From positions 7,805 to 71,804 of the forward strand of contig SJOL01005743.1 of the NCBI GenBank assembly GCA_004794785.1: a stretch of DNA of 64,000 bases. The letters are read 5' to 3'. A program made the translations under genes and the position numbers. The notes under the pieces were generated by a model. That model did not search any database, was not told the DNA's origin, and was given only the letters and a program-made list of their open reading frames with translations. This document shows, piece after piece, positions 56,546-64,000 of the stretch. Within the stretch, counting starts at the first letter, position 1; the number at the start of each line of letters is the position of its first letter. The DNA comes from Opisthorchis felineus (Eukaryota > Platyhelminthes > Trematoda > Opisthorchiida > Opisthorchiidae).

Positions 56546-57324
56546 GGCGCACGTGATTTATTTGTTTAACACAGGTCCCCATATTTTGTTTTCATAGCGC
56601 GAGAATATTTACAGCCTCATTCAAACAAAGATTGATGGCCAGATCATGTCCTGTCGAAGAAACAAAAACGGAACACTACCCATATTTTATCCGTGTGAGA
56701 TCAAAGCAACCGCGCCTGCGTGCTTACGCAGGCACACACGCGCGCACATACGCACCTGGAAGCCGCTTTCCAGTTCATCGATGGGTTATCATCTATTTTC
56801 CGAAACAAGCTCCGGGAACTAAATTAATCTTGACATGCTTTGATGAATGGTTGGCTCCAATGCGTGTGTCAAGGAGCGTGTTTGAAGCCTTTGTGTCTGT
56901 GCATACGCATGTTTTAAAGCAACGTTTGAACGTATCGCGCGAAATCCGCATTGGTTGCAGGGTCAGGTGCACCACTTGGAGAAAATGGATGTGGTGATCC
57001 CTAATGGCCTTCGCAAGAACCCACTTACAAAAGTACATGATGAATGGTATCCACTTCTGGGTCGAACATGCGTTCGTAAGCGTTTGCTTTGCCGCCCTTC
57101 CTACTTACAGCATGACTCGTTGCAAATTCGCTCATTAATAACCAACCCCAATTGTGGTTGATATTCATCAAATGAATTTATTGTCAGTCCTGATCGTAGC
57201 ATTCTGAAATCCGAATAGACCGGGAAATCAGTCCGCTCTGTCCAGCAGATTCGACCGTTGTAAGAAGACATTGAATCAAACCGAATCCTAAAACTGTATC
57301 AAACATACTGCTGAGAAGCTCAGA

Positions 57325-57430
57325 GGCTGGGCAGAGGTCAGTGGTTACGGAGTGAACTCACTAACTGAAAGGTCCATGGTTCGAACCCAACCCAGGCATC
57401 TTCACTGCATATGCATGTAAGGAGCACCTT
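57325..57430 (+). mobile_element. SINE-A head
   Basis: ggtcagtggttacggagtga and ggttcgaacccaacc match the tRNA-derived head; the body is cut off soon after at the cttcactgcatatg junction. Confidence 0.55.
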
Positions 57431-59020
57431 GAGAGTGCTGTCATTCTTTTCGATGTATGACTTGTTTGGAAGTTAAGAGCATGACCACATCCAAATCGAA
57501 CGCAAGCACACAAAAGCTTTGCCCTCCGACCAATACGGGGTTTTGGAAAAATGGGGGAATTTGGGTATTCGTTGTTGCTTTTTCGCGTAAATTATTAGCC
57601 GGTCAGTCAATCAGGCAGTGAATGATGGGCAGCAAGACAGAGGACTCCAATGCATCTCGTCAGGTTCGCCATCAGGGTCCAGGAGGACTCCACTGACGTG
57701 CAAGGAGGAGAAAGAGATCTGTCTTTTGGGCCGGAAATGTGTCCAACCTTCTTCAAAATTTGGCTTCATCTTTGTGAAAATTGCAAAAACCGTTTATCAC
57801 TCACTATTAGCACTTTCAAAGAAAGTTATTTCCCCGGAACCTGAGTCGTATTCTGTCGTTTTTGGATGTCCTTGTTTTAGAGCAGGTGCCATAAGGAGCG
57901 AAGTAGCGTGCATAACATGTCACCTGCCTCGCCGTGCTGAGGCGTAATACCTTGTTTTCCTTTGTTTCTGGGGGGAGGTAGAGATATAGTTTCTTGGAGT
58001 ATCCACCAGATAGGTTAGACTCTAAAATGCAGGGCTAACAAATACCGTAGGCTTTATTCGGTCGCAAACTAACCATCGTTGTTACTGAGTAAGCGTACAC
58101 CCGTCTGGTTTGTTTCCTCGATACCCGAGAAATGAGACGAACTGGAAGACGAAGCATTCATCAGGCTCTGACTAGGTTCCATTTCATCTGGAATGTTGCC
58201 TCTTTGAGGATAAGCGTCACTTGTTGGGGTGCTTCTCACGTGGAGTTTTCTAATAAACACGCAGAATAAAAAGAGTGGGATGCGACAAAACTCGGAGTTG
58301 TATTGAATATTCTTCGTTCAACTGGTAACCCAAATTAGTTAGGGTGGGTTTTGCGTGCATGACTTGAAAATCGATTGAGGTCTTCACGCCAAATCGTTTC
58401 GATGACAGCTGACAGTTTCCACGTATTCTGTAAAACATTTGGACAGCTGAACATTCATTCCGATGAGCGCGTTGTGAAAAATCAATACAAAGATTTCTGT
58501 TTAACTGTCAGTTCACGGTTTCCACTACATATCAGTGGTGAGCTTATAAGTTCCTCATGTTCTGTGAGCACTTTTAAGCAGTACGTCAAGAATAATTTGA
58601 GAAATGAAGAAAGACAAAAATTTTGTTTCAGTGGAGCAATCCACCGATTTACAGCGGCTAGTCTCTCTGAGTTGAAAACATTTTATGTTGTGCAGATGCC
58701 TAATGAACAAAAATTTCCAAAAATTTCCATTTAGATGACACTAAAAAGAGTTTGTATCCTCATCACTCTGGTGTGAACAGACCCAATCCTGTCCTGGCGC
58801 AGCTAGTCTACGCCAAATACTGGAGTGTGAACCTTGTTAGAGCTCACCAGTAGTGCATATCCTTGGGCATGTCTGGTAACTGACCCGGGTCACTCAATAG
58901 ACGCAGCCAGGAAATTTACTGGGTTGTCGTTTGAGAAGTTGGACGAACCATTCACATCTCTGAACTATGTGGAAATTCGTTTGTTCGGACGCGATCTTTC
59001 AGATGGGTCCGGCGTGCACT
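57430..59020. other. no recognised gene
   Basis: Plus-strand frames at 57618-57947 and 58375-58734 (119 codons, with HVFCKTFGQLNIHSDERVV) have no recognised motif. The second could be an exon, but splice support was not found. Confidence 0.35.
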
Positions 59021-59021
59021 G

Positions 59022-59215
59022 ACAGAGTAGTAGTCACGCTTGCCTCAAGTGACAGATTTCCTGGGTTTGAATCCCGACACGATTAAGGATATGCACTGCC
59101 GAGGAGTTCCAATGAAAGGGAGGATCTAGTTCGCTGATTCTTGTCTTTGGTAGGTACTTGCCGGAGTGATTGCGTCAGAACAGGAGGGGAAGCTGTCAAG
59201 TCGAAAGTGTAAATT
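59022..59215 (+). mobile_element. SINE-B, ribozyme decayed
   Basis: The head (agtagtagtcacgcttgcct) with box B gggtttgaatcccg is followed by gatatgcactgccgaggagt, which aligns with the ribozyme of the 39274 copy; CUGAUGA reads CCGAGGA. The tail continues to about 59215. Confidence 0.6.
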
Positions 59216-59337
59216 CTACGAAACCCAAGGCCATCTGCATTCGTCAACATTAGTGATCCAAAGTTCCAAGGTCAAAGATCCAAAGGTCAGTGAGTTGTAC
59301 GGGGGCAACTTCAACTGTTTTTGTCACTGTACTTTCC

Positions 59338-59568
59338 ATTATATATATATATATATAATGAGCCTGGATAGCTTGGTGGTTAAGGCAGGAACTTCCTGAC
59401 CGGAGGCTCCGTGGTTCGAATCCAACCCAGACATTTAGACTGCTCCTGCCTAGGCTCCGGTGATCTGGCATTATCTCAGCCATCGTGCTTCCTTCGGATG
59501 GTATAGTAGTTACGCACCAATAGAGACTTGGAGCTGAACGATCATTATTATTTTATTATGTATATAAA
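59338..59568 (+). mobile_element. SINE-A next to an AT repeat
   Basis: A tatatata run at 59339-59357 precedes a near full-length SINE-A: head (tagcttggtggttaaggcag), box B ggttcgaatcc, body, and end agctgaacgatcattattat. Confidence 0.82.
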
Positions 59569-59569
59569 C

Positions 59570-60425
59570 AAATCCACGGAAGAGGTGCAACGGTGTCCAC
59601 GAGGTAGTTTGTGGTGCACGGTTTTGGAATTCCAGTTGCAGACGCTTTAAACAATCGTGGTACAGACGCATCATTTTTCATCGTCCAGCTGGTTAAAATG
59701 TGGATCAGTGAGAAATTTATTGGCTAAGAGAACCCGGTCTCCTCTAGCTGGTGTCATGTGCTGTTCATCAAAATTTTGGACCACTTAAGTTACTCCAACA
59801 ATGTCCGTGCTTTTAGTTTAGGTCCCAGAGATTAGTCATCATCGGTCTCTGGCGGGTCTAATGTGAAAGTTCGTCGCCAGAACAATACTGGCGCAGACAC
59901 GCGCGTCAAAAACCGGATGACAGAAGCCAATCAACTCTTCGCAAGATGTTTGTATGATTGACATCTCCCGCATAAAAAAAACAGATGAAAAAGTCTGAAA
60001 GCTGTTTTATTGTTTTCCTTCTATAGGGAGACACTGCTAATGAAAGCTGTCTACAGTGGGTTCAGTTTTGTTGAAAAAACTGCCTAAGACTGGGCGCCAA
60101 GGGGAAGAATGTCTGTAATGTGAAACTAAACGTCACGGTTTCTAGCCTTACCCGAAAACTATACTATCGAATTAACTTGGACAGACGGTATCACTCCAAC
60201 TAGTTGCACACAACTGCGATTCACGATGCCTTTGCCGACTGGTCCGCAAACAACGCGGCTAGTGAGAGTAGTGAGTTTGTTGTCTGACGATCACATCGTG
60301 GAACCATCGAAAGTTGTAGTCCGTTGAAGGACAGGATGAATTAAACTTCGGTGAAGACTGAGACAGCTTGTGATCAAAAGAAAAATGAAACAGATTCTAT
60401 GCAAATACTTCTGTCAAATAGTTTT
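59570..60425. other. no recognised gene
   Basis: Nothing recognisable apart from short frames. Confidence 0.4.
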
Positions 60426-60429
60426 CCAT

Positions 60430-60560
60430 GCGACACGCACAGCTTGGTCGTTGGCTTATTCAATGAGCTAGGCAGTTTAATTACATACGTTTCACAACTA
60501 GTGGAGATCACACCGTCAGTGCGTTCTTAGGACGTGGGGTGTAGCAGTGTGTCAATGTTT
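60430..60560 (-). repeat. HH-like family D copy
   Basis: Minus strand CUGACGG, a weak helix II, GAAACGUA, then aatt ... gcctagctcattgaataagc, matching the 52630 family. One core base is changed (A9 to G). The unassigned 60560-61340 beyond it may belong to the same element. Confidence 0.5.
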
Positions 60561-61351
60561 CTACGTTTAGTGGTGGTGCGTGCGTGATTCTAGCCAGGAC
60601 TGCCCTTCGATTACGATTGGTCGATTGGTCGGGAGGCTCTGTTGGTTTGTCTGTTATCCTGCGTCCTGATTGATCAGTGATTGCATGACCTTTCAGGTCG
60701 GTCTCCTTTACTCTCGTCCACTAGTCTCGTCGTTGACCTCTTTGTGGACCACGCTGCGAGCTTTGTTTGTGACTGCAGTAGTGGTTCCCGTTCTTTGATT
60801 GGTTAACCTGCCCATCATGCTAGAGTTTTGAGGATGATGCCTCTGCTGTGACTATCGTCTCTCGATTTGCTTACAAGAGGAACAGAAGTACTTAACTGAA
60901 AGTTCAGGAGTGGATCTTGTAGGATCATGATACCCCAAAGGAAGGACACTTGGAGCTTGTTTCGCCAGATGACTTGTTCCCTGTCTGGGGGCTTCTACCA
61001 AGGTCAGGTGGATTATTGTGGACTGTATTAAAGTGCAATAACGTATGAAAATAGGTCAGAATTGAGTGGCGTTCACCTCTGGGCTAATTTTTTTTCAGTA
61101 TAACTGTGTTTGACATTATGAAGATGTTGCAGTTTGTAAGGCAACTTTCTTGGTTGTGTACCTCCTTTCCTCGTTTCTTGGTTACTTTACCAGCAAGATG
61201 AAATTCATAAACTACTGATTCCGCATGTCCAGATGACTCCCCTCATTTACTTCTGTCGGGTCGATACATTGAAAACTTAACCAACGAATTGCTGTTTATT
61301 AGAACTACTTCCTGACAAAGCAGTAGGTGGAATGGTCGCCGAGTACTCGGA

Positions 61352-61445
61352 GTTGCCACGTCTCTGATCCATAAAGCAGTATGGATCGCACCACCGCCTG
61401 CCTCGCAGAGCTCTTTTCGCCCAGCCCTGTGCTGACTGGAAGCGA
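61352..61445. mobile_element. LINE family A scrap with 5' inversion
   Basis: 61352-61397 is antisense family-A sequence (ctgatccataaagcagtatg); from about 61397 the sequence switches to sense (ccgcctgcctcgcagagctc to gctgactggaagcg). Confidence 0.65.
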
Positions 61446-61789
61446 TAAATTGACTTGAATTGAACTCAGAGTTGCTCTTCTCGTCGCGATTGTGAGTACG
61501 CCTGTTAAAACAGGGGTGTAAGTGATGTTATCCTCTACGGACTCTTGTGTATACAAACCAAGAGGTAAATCAGTCAAGAGACATAAAGAACAAATGCAAA
61601 AGAGTAACACAAACTTCACAGTTAAAGCAATCTGCTCATGCGCACAGGCTTTTGTCTCTGAAGCTCTGTCCAACCATCAGTTGGGGTGGGGAGTGAAAAG
61701 GCGCGTGTATGAATAACAAACACAAATGGGATCTCACGCGCTCTTCGATATTCGGCTTCCACATGGGCATGTTCACACAAGATCAACTT

Positions 61790-62100
61790 GAGTTGGTCAG
61801 CAAACCCATTTCGCAGTCCTCTAGTTGGCGTCAACCTCATGTTCTACTTGAACCCAAATTGCACGAAATTAGCGAACTACACTCATTTGCATGCCAATTT
61901 GGTTTTGTCGAAAGACGTAACTGGATCCCAGCTGAATTGCTCATTCATGATGTTCTTAAGCACCTGAATGTGCTGTACCAGGCCGCTTCATGTTTCAGTT
62001 GGTACGCTATTCAAGATATCGCGATACATTGTATAGACCTAGTGGACTACTAATAAGTTGCTGAAAATTCTTCGACAGCCCACCACCGGTCCATTCTTTC
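61790..62100 (-). repeat. HH repeat, unit end plus next unit
   Basis: 61838-61875 (aacctcatgttctacttgaa) is the end of one reverse-oriented unit and is followed by a second: tcatttgcatgccaatttgg, the body (accaggccgcttcatgtttc) and arm. The ribozyme region reads caccaccggtccattc, with the GAAAC box lost. Confidence 0.7.
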
Positions 62101-62829
62101 ACCTTGCCAGTTATTCCAACCTACATAGATTGTTTCACAAGTGTCGGTAGTTAGGTCGCAAAATAGGAGGACATTTCTTCGCCGAGGTCACTCATTGACT
62201 AGAAGATTGAAGTCAGTTTCTTCGCGAATTGTGTATTACAAACATTGCTCATTCAAGTGGCCCGAGCCTACATTGGATAACTTTTTCTCCAGACCTGATG
62301 GCTATCCAAGTTTCACTGGAAATGGTTGCTTAGTTGGAATGCTACATAAGTGATTTGACGAAATCTTCTGGGGTAGCAACAATGTAATAATACATACTTC
62401 CCTGTTCCGGTAGGCACAACGGAAGACATTGTTCAGGGTGTAAGTTGAACCACACACAAACCGATGGTCCGTAATAAAGTGGTAAGCACGGTAAGCTTTC
62501 GTCCGTTTGGGCGACACTGTACCAGCTGATTACCTCGATCTGTGTTCCGAAACCAACTATCGTGCTCGTTGCCAAACTGCTCATGCCAGCCAAGCAAATG
62601 ACACGACTGGGCTGTGCTTCCTGTTGGCGGGGTTGCCAAGCCCATCAGACCTAAGGGTTGTGAGTGCAACTCGACTGTTTCCATAATTACAGACTAAAGT
62701 GGATGATCCCTAAACCAATGCCCTAAACTAATGCCAGGTGATTGTAGAAATGAAAAGGAAGGCGCAATAAACACACCCAAAGCCTCCAGGGCGATCGACC
62801 TGTACGGTTGCATTGGAAGCTACTCATGA

Positions 62830-63032
62830 GTGATTTTTTTGCATTCAGCTGTAACACCCTTTCGGTGCCTAGCTGCCATGGCACCCGAAGGAAGCACGAG
62901 GGCTGGGATACTACCACGTTGCCCAAGCATAGACAAGGAAAATCGAGATCCAGAGGTCGGGTTCGAACCACGGACCTTTCGGTCAGTAGATTCGCGCTCT
63001 AACCACTTGAGCCATCTCGCCCCCTCCTCACG
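62830..63032 (-). mobile_element. SINE-A, full length
   Basis: Complement of the SINE-A end (cattcagctgtaacaccctt), body (gtggcatggcagc complement) and tRNA head with box B (gggttcgaaccac) to gagccatctcgccccc. Flanks tcatgagtgat and tcacgcgtgat match at 9 of 11 positions, perhaps a diverged target-site duplication. Confidence 0.82.
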
Positions 63033-63339
63033 CGTGATAAAGCCGATGTGATAGGCTAGTCACTGAGTTCAGAAACTAGCTTGATTACAATAATTCATTG
63101 TGGAACATTTATAAATCGACGCCAGTATCACAGAAATCCAAGTAATTATTGGTTCTGAGAGGAGCGAAAAGACTGGCAATGAAGGTCAACCTCGTTAAAA
63201 AGTGTGAGATTGATAAAGATGAAACTGTGCTCGGAAATACATCCTTTGTTGCACGTTTCTAACAAGTTTTACGGATGAACTGTTCAAACAGTTGCAGACT
63301 AAGTGCCGATTCAACCACTGAGCCCTCTCGAACTCTCGC

Positions 63340-63475
63340 TGTTCGCTAGAGCTCAGTGGCTATGGCGCGAACTTACTAACCGGAAAGTTCATGGTTTGAA
63401 ACCGGCATGTGTCCAGGCTTGGGTAACCTGACAGCATCTCAGCTTCCTGTGGGTGGCATGGCAGTTATTCATCCA
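63340..63475 (+). mobile_element. SINE-A, 3'-truncated
   Basis: The head (agctcagtggctatggcgcg, then ggtttgaaaccgg) and body (ccaggcttgggtaacctgac) match, ending in gtggcatggcagttatt. Confidence 0.7.
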
Positions 63476-63654
63476 TTTATTATCGACCATGGAATACAAA
63501 ATAATTGCCATTTATGGCCACAAGTGATCTAAAAAGTGTAAGTCATTTTACAAGTATTGACTCGACGGTCATCACACAAGACGTCATTATCGTAAGTTGA
63601 TATATAACGCAAACCATCTTTGACCGTAAAAGTAAATCTTATGGATATTCAATG

Positions 63655-63745
63655 GGACGTCCAAGACGCGCCTGAGGACGGACTCGAACCGCGGATCTCT
63701 AGTACAGCAGACGTATTTCCCACCGACTAAACTACCGAGGACGTT
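63655..63745 (-). mobile_element. third tRNA-like element (SINE-C)
   Basis: Minus strand: gtcctcggtagtttagtcgg as box A region and gcggttcgagtccgtcctc as box B arm. The anticodon stem does not pair well, so it is a tRNA-derived repeat or pseudogene rather than a functional tRNA. Confidence 0.5.
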
Positions 63746-63879
63746 CGCCCTCCATCACACTTATGCAGAGTTGATTCGCCTCACCTCTGCTAATGAGGTA
63801 ACGCTTCCCAGTACCATTGGCAAGCTCCTTGTGTGACTCCCCAGTGGACCAGACTCTTATATCGTCCATATATCCAAAG

Positions 63880-64000
63880 GTGGGAGTCTTGAATCTAACC
63901 TGACATCAAGATAATTCTCCTATTCATTTGCCAGCTCTGCCCGTGTACTTTTGATCCCCTCCTGTTTTGTACTCCCGTACCCGCCATTCACCATCCATGT
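63880..64000 (+). repeat. repeat E, copy 2, cut by window end
   Basis: gtgtacttttgatcccctcc and gtacccgccattcacc match the 31150 copy at roughly two thirds or more of positions by eye. Confidence 0.45.

Noticed and set aside
61709..62053. 114-codon plus-strand frame
   Set aside because: It is the translation of HH repeats, not a gene.
62723..63051. frames with [16 protein letters not shown] peptides
   Set aside because: They are SINE-A translated in the antisense direction.
63655..63745. functional tRNA (possibly tyrosine, anticodon GTA)
   Set aside because: The anticodon and acceptor stems do not pair; a tRNA-derived repeat fits better.
1..64000. CRISPR arrays, bacterial operons or prophage
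   Set aside because: Spliced gene structure and SINE/LINE content show a eukaryotic genome; no regularly spaced repeats were found.

Overview
The window looks like repeat-rich nuclear DNA from a digenean trematode (flatworm). The evidence is a Cu/Zn superoxide dismutase gene with GT-AG introns of about 1.4 and 5.0 kb, very low gene density, and a dense mix of non-LTR retrotransposon remnants, tRNA-derived SINEs and ribozyme-bearing repeats. From memory of similar repeat-derived peptides, an opisthorchiid (Clonorchis/Opisthorchis) is my best guess; this is inference, not something the sequence proves. One undetermined base (n) lies near 2448.

Genes. SOD1 (2532-9412, + strand, three exons, 152 aa) is the only gene named with confidence. 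A minus-strand gene of unknown function ends at 14036 (exons about 15496-14036 and 16642-16361, upstream exons not found). A plus-strand gene of unknown function has its last two exons at 23719-23903 and 24294-24764. I see no other convincing protein-coding gene.

Mobile DNA. LINE family A has 3' tails rich in TGAT/TTGA; copies lie at 1-1910, 12320-13030 (-), 19880-20560 (-), 29205-29985, 53398-53840 and 61352-61445 (with a 5' inversion). LINE family B has 3' tails of GAT repeats; copies lie at 3310-3411, 7064-7815 (-), 13035-13440 (-), 17494-18531 (-), 38868-38960 (-), 40660-41212 and 54420-54515 (-). A tRNA-derived SINE (SINE-A, about 190 bp) is present about eleven times, three copies with clear target-site duplications.

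Self-cleaving RNA. The most striking content is three unrelated repeat families carrying hammerhead ribozyme cores. (1) A foldback or tandem repeat of about 300-340 bp ('HH repeat') is scattered over the window. It has complete hammerhead cores at 11565 (+), 34586 (-), 34795 (+) and 38329 (-), an ACCGGT helix III, a GUC cleavage triplet and long inverted flanking arms; it resembles retrozymes or Penelope-like element terminal repeats. (2) A second SINE (SINE-B) has a hammerhead at 39344, like the Sm-alpha family of schistosomes. (3) A family with a hammerhead-like core (CUGANGA ... GAAACGU) occurs at 10690, 26775, 36550, 41500, 52630, 52795 and 60430.

The remaining long stretches (for example 9413-10680, 21200-23718, 25800-27735, 30000-31140, 46400-48500, 54520-56500 and 57430-59020) show only short, frame-broken ORFs and no recognisable gene.
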